Notes: generated by a model from the letters alone, not told the origin. Positions 23,874-37,337 are shown, counted from the stretch's first letter. The stretch is 64,000 nt of DNA from Pardosa pseudoannulata (GCA_032207245.1 CM063502.1:119390969-119454968), one strand, 5' to 3'. Numbers and translations are program-made.

Positions 23874-24649
23874 CTAATATAAGCAATGAAAGTTAATTTG
23901 TCTCTAAGAAATCGATATTAGGGAAACTAGTTATACAGTCAATGAGTCTTTCATATTTAACTGGATTTTTTTAAGGGAAAAGCATAAAAACCTTTTTGGG
24001 GCAAAAACCACTAATGTCATAAGAAAGAAACAAATTTATTGTAAGATAATTTTTCTTATAATGGAAGTCCTCTCATTTCAGTAGCAAGAAATTATAATAC
24101 TAAATGAAACATCCATTGTACAATAACATGACATTTAGAAAATATGGATCGATTAATATTTTCTGAAGTTCTTTTATTTCTAATTAGTGCTTTTTCTACT
24201 AAAATGTCCTTACGAATTATTAAGTATGATTATAAAACTGTAAACTTTCTAAAGAAATGTAATATATATTCTAGAAAACATGCTTTTTAAATATTTTTCA
24301 TAAGTAGTAATAAATTTTTCAACATATTCTAGTTTATATATACAGTAAAATAACAACTCCTTTTCACGAAATATTATTTCAAATATTTCAGAAAGATGTT
24401 TCTGTTATAGGCGTTATTATGACTGATCTAAAAAAATAACGTTCCAGTAAACTCAACAAACATTGCTTAAACTGAAACACTTTCAGAGAATGCGTTGTAC
24501 GTTAACGGATAACAGGTGAGAATCAAGATTCAGCAAAAGCGTAATTCACTAAGTCGATACTTATATTGATTATAGCTAAAATTATTAACTATTCCGATAC
24601 AGTCAATCTCCGTTGTTTATCCACTATTAATAAGGGAATTCACTCAAAT

Positions 24650-25090
24650 TTCTGAAAAGTCACTCTACCATAAAAAACAAATCACACACCACTTTAACTT
24701 CGATACTGTCGCATGCACAACACAAAATATCGGGTAATCACAGAAAACTAACTGACGAGATGTTACTTCACTGGACCTCAGTCAACACATCCACGTTTTA
24801 GCGCGCTCACAGCTTCTACTACTAGTGAACATGAAAACACAGCGAGTAGTGTTATTCTAGTACTTTTTTGCTTCTTTACTTTTTCTTCGAGGCTAAGTCG
24901 AGGGTTTCTCCGCGCGATCCACTTTACTTCTTGGCGCCCCTCTGGAGCTGCCAGACAAAACACTGAAAGACCTTTTCGAAATCATATAAATATTCGCTAA
25001 TGCCTCCATGACCGAGGGAAGAAAGGGGGGAAGGCACTCGCTAAAAATAAACCCCGAAATTAGGCTTGGGTGACTGGTGCACATAACTGA
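24650..25090 (-). promoter_or_regulatory. Possible promoter / 5' leader region of the minus-strand gene
   Basis: This is a GC-richer patch with several CpGs ('ccgcgcgatcc', 'ttagcgcgctcac', 'ttggcgcccc') within AT-rich DNA, about 0.8..1.2 kb upstream of the exon at 23694..23873 on the same strand. A minus-strand 'cgtcagtta' near 24750 resembles the arthropod initiator TCAGT. Two overlapping minus-strand frames of about 60 codons here are unsupported, though they could act as upstream ORFs. The assignment rests on position and composition only. Confidence 0.35.
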
Positions 25091-26396
25091 AGGCTGAAAA
25101 AAAAAATGAAAAGCAAATGAAGTTCCTACACATAAATTAAGAACGTTATTTGAGTCATTCTGGACTTTTCCCCCCTATCTGCTAAATAAAAAACAAATAA
25201 GGTAATTTAAACCTCCTGAAAAAATAAACAAAATTAAAATAATTCAATCGGGCTCTCTTATAATCGGGAATGTAGGGGGAATCAGTCTCGAAGCATGTAA
25301 ATAAAAAAATATGAACACTAAACAGACCTGAGCGCGTCTGTTTCATTAAAAAAAAAATACGCCGTTCATTCTACGCTGCGGAGTGTAACCTCGACCTGTA
25401 AGATTATCCATTACGTTGTACACAGAGATATCCAATACACAGAGGATAAAGTAAATATGCATAAAATATATTAAATCAATGAGTTGTGGGACTCATTTTA
25501 TTTTTCGAAACAGGGTAATTTACCTGGGTTTGTTATGCAAAAAGAAAAGAAAAGATCATCATGCTTCTTCCTTTTAGAAAATATATTCCACTTGTGCTGA
25601 GATCTGTCACATGCACTTCCTTCATTAAAAAGGAAAAATAACTAGCGTTTTAATTACAAGGTTCCCTTAAGTCGTATTAAGTTAATTCGTAAAAATAGAA
25701 TCTTGGTGCTGGTATTAATATCTATCTTTAGTCTCGCAGATTAGTGTACTTGTATGCGCAAACACACACACATACATACAAAAGCGTCTGATACCTTTTA
25801 AAATCGAGTAAAATATGGAAAAATCAAATTTAGTTTCAATCTTGTATAATTTTCATATTTACTTATTAAGAGGAAAATTTATTGAGTGTGAAGTAGGTTT
25901 AAAAAACTATACAACATCAAAAAAATGAATATACCCAGTTTTATAGTAGGAATGAAAGCATTATAAAAAGTCCTTAAAATGAAGAGCTATTAAATTAATA
26001 TTACATGTTCTCCATTGATTTTTTTTTAAATTTAAAGAAATATTTAATTGATAAATTTAGCCGTAATTAAAATTTGACCACTGAAATCGCACAATAATTT
26101 ATAATTTTGAAGACCTATTTTATATCTTTAATTTCCGATTAAAAATGTTGTGAATATTCATAAAGAAATATGTTCAATGGTATACGCAATCAGATAATTA
26201 ATAAAAATAAAAACCACTGGAGTTTTAACTTTTTCAATTTTCTATTAAATCTAAACAAATTTTGATATAATTCAAGGAAAAACCCAACTGAATATTCAGC
26301 AAAAATATTATTTTTTAAATACAAAATTTGAACATGGGACTGTCCAAGTGATAGAATTCGACCAAAAATAAATATTTTAGTTCCTATAAAGTCAAA
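25091..26396. other. Intergenic DNA, nothing recognised
   Basis: There is no repeat copy, transposon end or credible coding segment. A short (CA)/(CATA) run is at about 25763..25781. Confidence 0.4.
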
Positions 26397-26404
26397 CAAG
26401 TAGT

Positions 26405-26570
26405 CAAGGGCGTAAGCAAGGGGGGAAGGGGTGTAACCCCCCCCCTTGATCTCAGACAAAATTGCAAAAATAAAAATTTTAGTAGAAATTATGCCGGCTA
26501 TTTTCAAGGGGGGTTAATACCCCCTTGAAAATTATGAACCCCCCTTGAAAAATTTCTGTGTATGCTACTG
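26405..26570. mobile_element. 166-bp MITE-like element
   Basis: The ends are CAAGGGCGTAAGCAAG and (reverse complement of the right end) CAGTAGCATACACAG, each followed by G-runs that face each other ('aaggggtgtaacccccc', 'ccccttgaaaa'). The flanking 8-mers caagtagt and caagtctc match at 5 to 6 positions, compatible with an 8-bp target duplication. The arrangement of a GGCGTA-type end plus 'tttttcaaggggggttc' is a familiar one for small animal DNA transposons. The superfamily is unassigned, possibly hAT. ORFs that cross it are artefacts. Confidence 0.6.
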
Positions 26571-26579
26571 CAAGTCTCT

Positions 26580-28165
26580 TAATTGCAGCAGAGGGAGTTA
26601 AATGAATTCGCCTCATAGAAAGGGAGCTAGGGGAAGCAAAATTCCTATTGAGGAAAAAATTGTTTTCATATAACAACAGTCAATGGTTTGCGAATAACAG
26701 TTATTATAATTTTCTCTAAGTAATAATTTGTATTGAAGTTTCGATTAACAATAAGTCTTATTAAAATAGCAATACTGCTTTCTGATACTAATTTATTAAT
26801 ATTAGAATTTTAAAATGTTTTCACCATTAAACTCTGCTTACTATATTGCAAAAAATATTTTTTGAGGGGAAGAATCTTTACTGCTTAATATTTTCTTAGG
26901 TCTTGAAAATTTTATCTTATAATAATAACCTATTTTGTAGGAGGAGAGGGGAGGCATAACTGGTATATGTCTAGGGCAGGAGAAACCTACGCTAATCTAC
27001 TGCTTAATTGAATAGTTTGTTAAAAGTTACTAAGAAAAGATAAAGTTTGCATACAACCTGCATTCGCCACATTGATTCCTTCCAACGATTCTGATAATCA
27101 TAATGGCAAAATGCACATGAATTCCATTATTAAACGCCGTAATATATCCATTCGTCATTTAAGATGCGTCATCCATTCTTCTAAGTCACTCTTTTAGGAT
27201 TATCTCTCCGCATTTGCGACTGATAAGCAGACTGCGTCTTTTGTCGAGAATGGAAGTTTTCAATATTCATAAGCTGGGGAAATTAAAATTGAGACTTGCT
27301 TGAAAATTTTCGGGAAAGTACAAGATTAAAAGACTCTTCGTCAACTACTAAATCAAAATTGTCTAATAATTCTGTATAACCTAGAAGTTTTCTGCTATCG
27401 CAATTTATCAATAATCCTCAGCAAAAAAACTTTTTTTTTATTTCTTTGAGTAAACAACATTGATTAAAAGCTCTTGTCTTATTTAAAACCATCTGCTTTT
27501 AGATAAGTTATATAAAGATATTCTTCTTTCTTCAGACATATAAAGATATTCTTCTTTCTAGTTTTTCTTACAATACCTTTCTTTATTATAAGGTAAACAA
27601 AAATATAAACTCTGTAGAAAATTATCATAAAAATGCATACCATTAAAATTGCATTACTCTTCTGTCTGTTTATTTAAATTATTCTCGGTACATTATTATT
27701 AAAATTTTTTATTAGTGTTGATATTTAAACTATCATTTTAGAGAAAAAAATAATAAATTGTTTAATAAGAGTCTGACTTTATAAAAAATATTTATTTTTT
27801 GTTATTTCAATTGGCATATGCTTTAAAATATATAAAATATATACATCAATAAGAAAAATGAATGTTACTTTTAAAGAATAACAAAAATAACATTTAAAAT
27901 ATATTAATTTGAAATAAACTTTTTGTTAAATTGAAACGAAATACCTTTTTTTTTATTTTTAAACTCCGATTACATCAATAAGAACAATATACTATATTTC
28001 ATAGCATGATAAATAATAAATATTTTAAAATTCTCAATTTCACTTTAATTTATTTTTTCATTTAAATACCTTTTAAATCTAAAATTAAGTAATATTTTAG
28101 ATAACTTTTAAATTTTAGGTTTACAGAATAAAGAAAACGATATTTAGCTTCAATCTGATATAAAA
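26580..28165. other. AT-rich intergenic DNA, nothing recognised
   Basis: There are no coding segments or transposon ends. A short direct repeat, 'cagacatataaagatattcttctttc', occurs twice near 27513..27560. Confidence 0.4.
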
Positions 28166-28167
28166 TT

Positions 28168-29100
<933 letters not shown>

Positions 29101-29379
29101 AAAGAGGAGAAATTAAGATTTAGAATAATGAATGGGGAAAGGGATGGTTTTAGATAGACTTTAGGGGCTTAGATATTGATATTATGTATTACATATATAT
29201 GTATGTGTGTACCTATATATATATTCCAAAAGCTATCTTACAGGTAATATAATTTCTTTATTTTATTCAGTTTATATTAATTTTATTTATCTTTCAACTT
29301 TATTTAAAATTTATAATTCTTGAAAGGGCAAAACAAATTATTTTTGGGTAAATTTAGAATCTTATGAGAGGATGTGTTA

Positions 29380-30385
29380 GCATTTTATTCTAAAACAAAA
29401 TAAAACTTTTATTTTGGGCTGAATAAAATAAATGGCAATTTAATGAAAATGTACTGTGTTCCCTTAAACTGTCATATTTTTATACTTTCTCACTGGAATA
29501 AAGTCTCAAAAACAAAGTTTCATAAAATTTAAATATTAGTTATTAATACTCGTAGAGAGACGCATAAATACACTAGCTGCAGATAAAAAAAATGTAAGTT
29601 TAAAGACTAGATCCTGTCTTTTAGACATTAAACTTACTTATTGTTATAATATACACGTACACGCTGTTCAGTAAAAAAAAAATAGTTTTATCGAAGAACG
29701 TGTTAAAATTTTATTCTAAAACGAAGAAAACTTTTTACTTCGAGATAAATAAAACACATTGTTATCATGAGAACATTTTTAAAGGTAATACGTTTCCTAA
29801 ATTAGTAATATTTATTAATTCCTGTCTTTTAGATATTAAACTTACTTACTGTTATAATATACAGGTACACGTTGTTCAGTAAAAAAATAGTTTTATCGAA
29901 GAACATGTTAAAATTTTATTCTAAAATGAGCAAAACTTTTTACTTCGAGATAAATAAAACAAATTGTTATCATGAGAACATTTTTAAAGATAATATGTTT
30001 CCTTAATTTGTAATATTTATTAATTCCTGTCTTTTAGATATTAAACTCACTTATTGTTATAATATACACGTACACGTTGTTCAGTAAAAAAAATAGTTTT
30101 ATCGAAGATCGTGTTAAAATTTTATTCTAAAATGAGTGAAACTTTTTACTTCGAGATAAATAAAACAAATTATTATCATGAGAACATTTTAAAGGTAATG
30201 TGTTTCCTTAATTTGTCATATTTTGTTAATTCCTGCACAGTGGAATAAGTTCAGAAAAACAAAAAGTTCATAGAAATAAAATATTACTTATTGAATTATC
30301 ATTCGTAGAGAGACATGCATGTACACTGTCTACAGACAAGAAATATTCAGTTAATGCTTGAATCCTGTCTTTTATATATTAAAAT
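29380..30385. repeat. Higher-order tandem array with a ~206-bp inner period
   Basis: Three inner units have the landmark 'acgttgttcagtaaaaaa' at 29661, 29869 and 30074 (spacings 208 and 205). Each unit carries 'attttattctaaaa', 'ttttacttcgagataaataa', 'atcatgagaacattttaaa' and 'cctgtcttttaga.attaaac'. Outer flanks at about 29385..29640 and 30115..30385 share a second module ('ctggaataaagt' versus 'gtggaataagtt', and 'cgtagagagac'), giving an A-B-B-B-A-like order. Small ORFs within are by-products. Confidence 0.85.
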
Positions 30386-30389
30386 TAAT

Positions 30390-31225
30390 GACTGCTAATC
30401 GAAATTCAATAGCCAATTTCTTTTCAATTAAAATTATTTTGATTTCGTCCTTCTAATTCACGTTGTTTGACAATCAAAAGTTACTTGTTATTGCATGTCA
30501 AAACTTATTGACATATGAAGTGAATCAGCAGTTTATTTGGTCAATAAAGAAGATTCCCAAGCAATCTAATTAGAATTAAATACTTTTTGACACATAACAT
30601 GTCATCAGATTAATTAAAAGTCCATAATGAAAAGTTTGCCCGGTTTCTTTTTCTTTTACGTTAATTATTTAACTGACAAAATGTCCCAAGCTCATAAAAT
30701 AACTGAATCATAAAGTTTACTTTCAGTGTAACTTTCTTTATATTTGTACGAGAATTATTTCATCTGATTGGAGTTTTTAGTTTATTCCAGAAAACTACTC
30801 ATGAAGGACTAATTCGATATCTTTTGAATAAATTTTATTGTGCTTTGAATAATTTCAGCTTAATGAGTTTTGCTTAATTATTAACATATGTACTTTTTTT
30901 AAACAGTGAAGTTTTAGAAGGCTAATTAAAAGTTTTCTTGTTTTGATACCATGGATATATCATTTATTTATAAGGAAGATAATTAAATTGCATTTGGAGA
31001 GCACCTGAAAGTGTACTTTTTATATTTTCAGGTCAAAAGGAAAATACATGCGATAAAAGTTTAAATTGTAATTAAAGAAAAATTATATTTACAGTGTGAT
31101 TATACTTACAGTTGCATTTTCAAAATACTATAAAAATAAATCCATTCCTTTGAATAACCTTAAATTTAACTTCAATATATGGGTAGCAATGAGAACTTGT
31201 GTGGATATATCAGTTCAAAATATTT
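30390..31225. other. AT-rich intergenic DNA, nothing recognised
   Basis: No repeat copies or coding signals were seen. One 60-codon ORF (31096..31278) ends inside the hairpin that follows and is not a gene. Confidence 0.4.
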
Positions 31226-31230
31226 TCGCG

Positions 31231-31283
31231 CAATGTCAGAAGCTATGCCTCAGCGCATCGCTGAGGCACAGCTTCTGACATTT
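31231..31283. repeat. Near-perfect hairpin, 22-bp stem, 3-base loop
   Basis: The left arm 31234..31255 and right arm 31259..31280 are complementary except for one A/C mismatch, with loop 'cat'. Two further A-T pairs extend the base. A third, diverged copy of the arm sequence ('gacgcatagtttctgtca') lies just downstream at about 31291..31309, in the same orientation as the right arm. It might be a recent inverted duplication, a structured RNA or part of a transposon end. Confidence 0.9.
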
Positions 31284-31458
31284 TGCACAAATGACGCATA
31301 GTTTCTGTCAATATATAAAAGCTCTACAAACAAGGCTAGATCCTTCAGTAACAGAGTTATGACGAGCTTCTCAGGCGCTGAATACTGGAACTGAATGTGC
31401 CCCTAATTTTTATAACACATGTAATGTGCATGTCATGCGGTTAAGTAGCACAGAATTA

Positions 31459-31908
31459 TCCCCTATATAAGAGAATTTCACCACGCTGACCCAGGTTTTT
31501 CGCAAATACAGCAGCTAACTACTGAAGACCGTCGCCACTAAAGCAATCACGAACAGCTACAAAGCTGCGCTGACCTACGAGAGGCTCCGTCGTGGCTCGA
31601 AATTAATGTAGACGACCCCAGTAAGGATACAATACCACATCGGCAAGATCGGGACTACCAGGGAAGTCTGAAGAGAAGGATCACTCAGGAAACCCCGGGT
31701 TCGTGAAACCCGAGTATACCTAAAGGAGGTATACTCCTTGAGGTTGTCAGACGGCTATCATCGGCCTAGGAGGGACACTCCTAGTTTACAGGGGGCGCCA
31801 CGAGGAGGCTGATAGCTGTCCTAGGTGAGGTACCGTAGTACAACACCCTGAGGCTCAACTCCTCAGCTGTGCCGAAACACCACTGAAGTGTATCACTGCC
31901 CCCCCCTA
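31459..31908 (+). other. GC-rich, hairpin-dense cassette preceded by a Helitron-like 5' end
   Basis: It begins TCCCCTATATAAGAGAAT, closely matching the start of the Helitron at 31909 (TCCCCTATATAATGATAA). It then runs about 430 bp with far higher GC than the surroundings. Short perfect stems are crowded in it: GGGTT/AACCC at about 31700..31715, gagtatacct/aggtatactc at 31711..31736, ctaggag/ctcctag at 31766..31784, and tgagg/cctca near 31849..31866. No long ORF crosses it. It might be non-coding RNA sequence, a captured host fragment or the 5' part of a longer Helitron ending at 32844. Confidence 0.6.
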
Positions 31909-32844
31909 TCCCCTATATAATGATAACCTAAGTTATATGTCCGTCTGTCCTCGAATTTATGAACCGGTTGGACCTGGAATGGATGGAGGCCATCCTTATT
32001 GGATTCATGATGAGTTAGGGTTAGCAAAATTCAAAGCGAGTAAAGTTTATCTTCTCCTAAACGGTCGATCCGATTCTAAAATAAATTGATATAAATATGC
32101 TTCATATCACAGAGAAAAATACTGTCGTCTTTAAAATGTTCGAAATCCACCCTTTCCCCCCTTTTTGAGCTTTTAATGCCATTATTTTGAGCCCTATTTT
32201 TCCCGGTTAAAAGCAGCAATTAAATTTTTTAATTTATTACATAACAAATAGGTAAAAATAACATTTTTTTCTAGCATTATGACGTCATTCCTTTAACCAT
32301 CTTATTTAATCATTTCTTATTTTAAATTATTTAAATAACGTCTGCATTATTTTCATACGTTTTATCACTGAACTTAGATATTACATAAAATATTTTCTTT
32401 TATATTGGGCTTAAATAATAGATTAGGTACATATGCGATAATTTTAAATTTAGTCATAGATTATTTTTTGTTGCAATGAAAATTGTATCACCGGCATTAA
32501 CAACAAATTTTATCTACCTCCAGGGTGTAGTAGAAAGGATAGTTTAATTCCTTTACTTCCATTAATTACTGTGGCTAAAAAATCGGAAAGAACTTATAGA
32601 TAATTTCGACCTAGCTAATAAAACTGAATTATCTTTCTAAATGAATTCAACGTGATTCTAAACTGCATTCACAGTATCGGGAGACTTTAGAGGAGTATGA
32701 AGATAAACAAATTATTGAGCGTATACCAGATAATTCTTAGCCAAAAAAAAAACAAACCATTTTTTACCTGTCTCATAGAGTACTTTACAATTCTGGAAAA
32801 TTAAAAATTTTACTGATATCGTCATATGACGGGCTATGTGCTAG
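31909..32844 (+). mobile_element. Helitron, non-autonomous (copy A)
   Basis: The 5' end is TCCCCTATATAATG, preceded by A. The 3' end is GCTATGTGCTAG, followed by T, with a palindrome 'cgtcatatgacg' about 8 bases before it. A|TC..CTRR|T ends plus a subterminal hairpin are the known Helitron signature. Near the 5' end it has 'gtccgtctgtcc'. A reverse-oriented copy B at 38578..39500 aligns over its length, including 'acagtatcgggagacttta' and 'ttacctgtctcatagagta'. No Rep/helicase coding remains. Confidence 0.8.
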
Positions 32845-32847
32845 TTT

Positions 32848-34770
32848 ATATTATTATTATCATTTGAGCTAGTATATGACGAGCACATTATCAATTATTG
32901 ATAAAACTTTGAACTATTTATTTCCACCAGAAAGGTTCTTCTTGTATCATTTATATCGAGTTCCCGTCCATTTCACTAGCGATTTTTTCCTATGTTTTTT
33001 GAAAGAAATTTAATTATAATCTCCCTGTACGTTAGCGAGAGAAAGAATTTTTAAATAGCGAAATTTCGCTCATTTAACAAAATAGCTTAAAATAAAAGAG
33101 TCAATATTGATCAACCAGTGAGAATTTTAAAATTAAAATAAAAGTAAATAGTGAATAAAACATAATGCGTTGCAGAGTTGTTACAGTAATAAAAATAGCA
33201 AGAGAAAAAGAGGAAGGGAGAGTTACCAAGATCCAACCATATGACACTGAGACAACGTGTTTGGAAGGAAATTTAAAAAAAAAAGACAAAGAATTGAACA
33301 AAGCAATTGCAAAACTTTTATAGTTGAAGAGGTTAACGTACCCTGACAATGAATGTTCGGTAAATGTTTAAAAGTTTTCTGACATTAAAACTTTATGCCT
33401 TATCTAATTATAAATTACTCTTTAACACAATACTATTTACTGATTCAGTACCTCAGAAAAGTTTCAGAAAACTCAGAAAATTTCAATAACTATAAAAAAC
33501 AGATGACAAACTAAGGGAAGAATTCGATTTTTATAAGAAAAAAGCGTTGCAGTATGAGTCTAGACTTGAAATAGAAGCAAAATTTCTAGTTGCGGTAATG
33601 TGACCAATCAAAACTTCCTTAAATTCAGTAAATATTCGATCACTTCACTCTGTTGTTTGTAATATAAAGGAAATGTGTGGTATTTCTACTGTCCAGATAA
33701 ACTCAGATAAAGGCATTGCGATGATGCTTACTTAAGAATAAAAAGAGAGATTATCATTTAAACAGACAAAAAAATTAAATACATCATGTAGAATAATAAA
33801 ATAGATATCAGGGATTATCAATAAAACCTTAGTTTAAAAAGAGTTGATTTATTGCAAAGGATAAAACTTGGCATGCATACTAAACATTTAAGCGGCACGA
33901 AAAGCAATCACAGAACATGTGAATTGTATCCATAAATATCGATACAATTCAGTAAAATCAAGATTTCGCATGAAACAGAATGAACGAAGCCCATACACAA
34001 AAATAGAGATAAATACCAAATAGTTTTAAATGCGTATTTCAATTCAATAATAAAACACATGCATAAATAGTTTTCGTCATTCATGGGTAATTCGTTCTTT
34101 CGCTAACAAATTCTATCTACTCGTAATTAATAATGACGTTCAAAATGAGAAATTATTCTCTAAACTTTAAACTGTTTTGTATCTCGGGAAGTATTGTCGG
34201 CCAAATATTCACTAATACTGAGATAGATTGCATACCCATTCACTGAAACTGAAAGAAAACGCTGTTAAGAGGCCCGCATGACGTCAGTGTTTATAATGCA
34301 GGCTTTGGTTTCAATAAAAACCAAAAGCAAATGTAAGAACCGTCTCGAATGTAGGAAAACTGAGTTGATACATTGAATATTCAATTAAAGAGAGGCTTTT
34401 TAACGAAACAGGAAGTAGTAAACATCAAAAGCTATGTTTACAGGGCGTGTTATAGTAAGATCAATCTCTAAAATAAAAAACAGTGTTTTAATTATTTAAT
34501 ATGCACTTGGGTCATTCGGAGAGACGGAATACCACTTAATTATTAACTAAGGATTTATTAAGACATTCCAAATTTATGTATTCTAGAAATTCAATTTCAA
34601 ATTTTGTTTTACTTTATATTCTATTGATATTTATCTTTGTATTTTGTTTTTTTTTTTTAATCTTACTCAAATCATTTTTGAAGGTTTTGATAACAGTTTT
34701 TAGTAGTTATAAGGTTATTTTCCATATACATTTGCTTAAAAGTTCTATGGAATTGAATCACGTTTATTCA
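32848..34770. other. AT-rich intergenic DNA, nothing recognised
   Basis: No repeat-family member or credible gene was seen. A minus-strand ORF of 82 codons at 33101..33349 is hydrophobic and low in complexity and has no splice or domain support. Confidence 0.4.
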
Positions 34771-34771
34771 T

Positions 34772-35611
34772 TTAACCCTTTAGCGGACAGTGGTTTCGTA
34801 GAGAAACCATCTATTAAACATCTATCTTTTAAACTTTACTTTTTGGATTACTTTACTCTATCTTTTCATAATTATTTAAAGCTCCAATCTCATACATTTG
34901 TGATGTATGGAAGCCAATAATGTAGAATCAAGAGCTTCTGCAATTAAAAAAAAAACTTTTTAGAGACATGGATGATTTTCGATTTTTTTTTATGTTTTAG
35001 ACATTTTAAATTTACAGCAGATGATATCTCTACATTTAATTTATTTTTTCTTTTGAAATATATGTATTTAAACTTGCTGTACCTAAGAAGTCAGTAATTT
35101 AATTTATCCTTCTTATGACCCCAAATAAAAGTATCTATAGAAACCCCACTTATAAATTGTTAAGCTATTTATTTATTATATCTTTTTAAGGATTAACATT
35201 TATTGTTCTTTTACTATAGTTAAGCTTTTAAAAAGTATAATGTTCAAGCTATACATGGGGAGAGGTTAGTCAGTTAAACAACTCCTTGCCTAACGGTGGT
35301 CGATTGGTTAGGGTGCTGGCCTTCGGGACCGGAGTTGGTGGGTTCGAATCTCACTGGGGCATGGATGTTCGTAGCCGTCCGGAATCGGCTTTAAGCAGTA
35401 GGTCCCGGTCTCATTAGACCTCGTGTTGCAAAAGAGTAGATCGTAGCACTCCAAACCAAACCCTTCTTAGGTATTCTCTAAGGCAAACCCTCCTAAGGAA
35501 TGTAAAGAAAACTTATCATATATTTTACATTTACAAGGTTCATAGATAACATTTATAAACTAATTACACTAAATTCCAATGAATTTATTTTGGTGACCTT
35601 TAAAGGGTTAA
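34772..35611. mobile_element. piggyBac-like MITE, complete copy, split by a SINE
   Basis: TTAACCCTTTAGCGGAC begins at 34772 and ACCTTTAAAGGGTTAA ends at 35611, so both TTAA duplications and CCC/GGG termini are present. The part after the SINE aligns with 240..411. Just inside the left end is a small hairpin, 'ggtttcgtagagaaacc'. There is no transposase. The interrupting SINE at 35290..35463 accounts for part of its 840 bp. Confidence 0.85.
35290..35463 (+). mobile_element. tRNA-derived SINE inserted in a piggyBac MITE
   Basis: It has an A box 'tggttagggtgctgg' near 35304, a B box 'ggttcgaatctc' near 35341, then 'catggatgttcgtagccgtc', 'ggaatcggctttaagcagta', 'ggtcccggtctcatta' and the tail 'ccaaaccaaa'. 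This is the best-preserved of the SINE copies. Because it interrupts the MITE, the SINE moved later than that piggyBac insertion. Confidence 0.88.
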
Positions 35612-35614
35612 AAC

Positions 35615-37335
35615 TATGCATGAAGCTTCGCTTGATTAATAATACAATTAGTTATATCAACTCAACTATGCCAAAACTGCCAAATTTCTATAAAGGATTA
35701 TACCCTCTGTAATATTCAAGAGTGGTTTTATTATAAGTTCTAAACCAAATAATAAAATTTCAATGATGTCCAACAAACAATTTTTTGCCGATATCTCAAA
35801 ACATTTAAAACTTATGGCAAAAAATTATATATTTAAAAGGTGACTAAAATATTTTGTTGTAAATAAAGATTCTCTGTATTCCTTAAGAAATTTAAATAAA
35901 ATTAAGAATAAAATTCCTGATTTTAAACAAAACATTCAGATTTATTTTGAGAAGGATATTAAAAAAAGAATTAATTTCATAATTAATTTCAGTTTTTTAG
36001 CTATATGTAATTGAAATTTTAATTTTATTCAGATTTAAGAAAACGATATTTAAAAGTTCACAGATTTTATTTAACACAATATCTACCTTAATTAATTACG
36101 CCACTTTAATTTCTATCAGCTGCAACATACTTTTTATTTGATTTCATTATTATTTACTTATTATGAAAAAATAAGACATAGAATTTTGTTACTTTTTTTA
36201 AGTAACCATTTGATATCTTAGACTCTGTTTAAGCTCATTATTTTGTAACCTCACTAAGATGCAATACTTTATCTTTTTTCCCTTTCTTGTCCTCATTTAT
36301 TTCAAATAAATGAGCATCAATTTGTCTGGCAAGCTCAAATATCATGTTTAAATTCCTAAAAGAGTCTGTCTAATGAAAATAAGCAAATTCAACTAAAGAG
36401 CAAGAACAACCTCATGTTATGCAATAAAAGAATCGTTCTAGCGTTTCTAAATTAAAATTAATAGATAATAAAACTCATCTCATTGTAACAGTTTTATAAA
36501 TCAAGAACTGAGCAATCTAGCTTTTCTGCAAAAGCTATAAATCCCTATCCATGAATAGTTAATAAAAATAAATTGTTAAACTTTTTCTTTGGAGGTTTTT
36601 AAGATTTGTTTCTGCGGTAATTTAACTCCGGAATATTCGAAGCAATTTCTCATTTTCGGAAGTATATAAAAACATATTTTCTGGCAAGACAACTTGAATT
36701 TAACTCTTGTGAAACATCACAATTATGAGATTATACAGAATAAAATTAAATGTATTTTTATGGAATTTTAAAGACGTAGATGTATGAAAGGAGAGAACAG
36801 TTCTGAATATTTAACAAAATCTGAACTGAAAATGGTTCTAATTATAAACATAATCTTTATCATCAGGAGTAACATTTTACAGTCTTGCCGTAAAAGTATA
36901 CAAAATGTATATTCAATTCAAATTCAGTTTACAGGAATATCCACAGTTCATAAACAAAGTTCAGATAAACCGTCATGTAGTAGCAAATGTATTTAATTTA
37001 TGCATAAATAGTAATTACATTATATGTTTGTCAATCATTTAAGTCGTTTTAATAAAGAGTTGAAAATCTCACTTTTAAAACTTAATTCATAAAACAAAAT
37101 TTTATAATCTTCATTTTACACTTATGTAAAGCCTATCTGAATATAAAATGTTAAATCCTGGACATCCTGGGAAGATGAAAATTCTAATTTGTTTACTTTT
37201 CTTAACTTACATTGTTTAAATTTTTATAATATCGTTTATGAGGTACGTATTTTATTTCAAAATACCAACCAAAATCTACGGTAATATAACAACCTTTTTC
37301 TCGGAAAGTTAATTTTTCGTTGTTAATTTATATTG
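35615..37335. other. AT-rich intergenic DNA, nothing recognised
   Basis: No coding or repeat signal beyond short A/T runs was found. A 70-codon plus-strand ORF at 36784..36996 has no features. Confidence 0.4.
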
Positions 37336-37337
37336 TA

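Noticed and set aside
26190..26676. Two minus-strand ORFs of 105 and 65 codons
   Set aside because: Both run across the small MITE at 26405..26570 and have no coding features.
31459..31908. Hammerhead ribozyme of the kind carried by Penelope-like elements
   Set aside because: 'ctgaaga' and 'gaaac' occur, but no stem II pairing or correct spacing of the core was found.
34576..34920. 114-codon hydrophobic ORF that looks like a membrane protein
   Set aside because: It is a T-rich low-complexity sequence continuing into the piggyBac MITE; the hydrophobic residues come from TTT/ATT codons.
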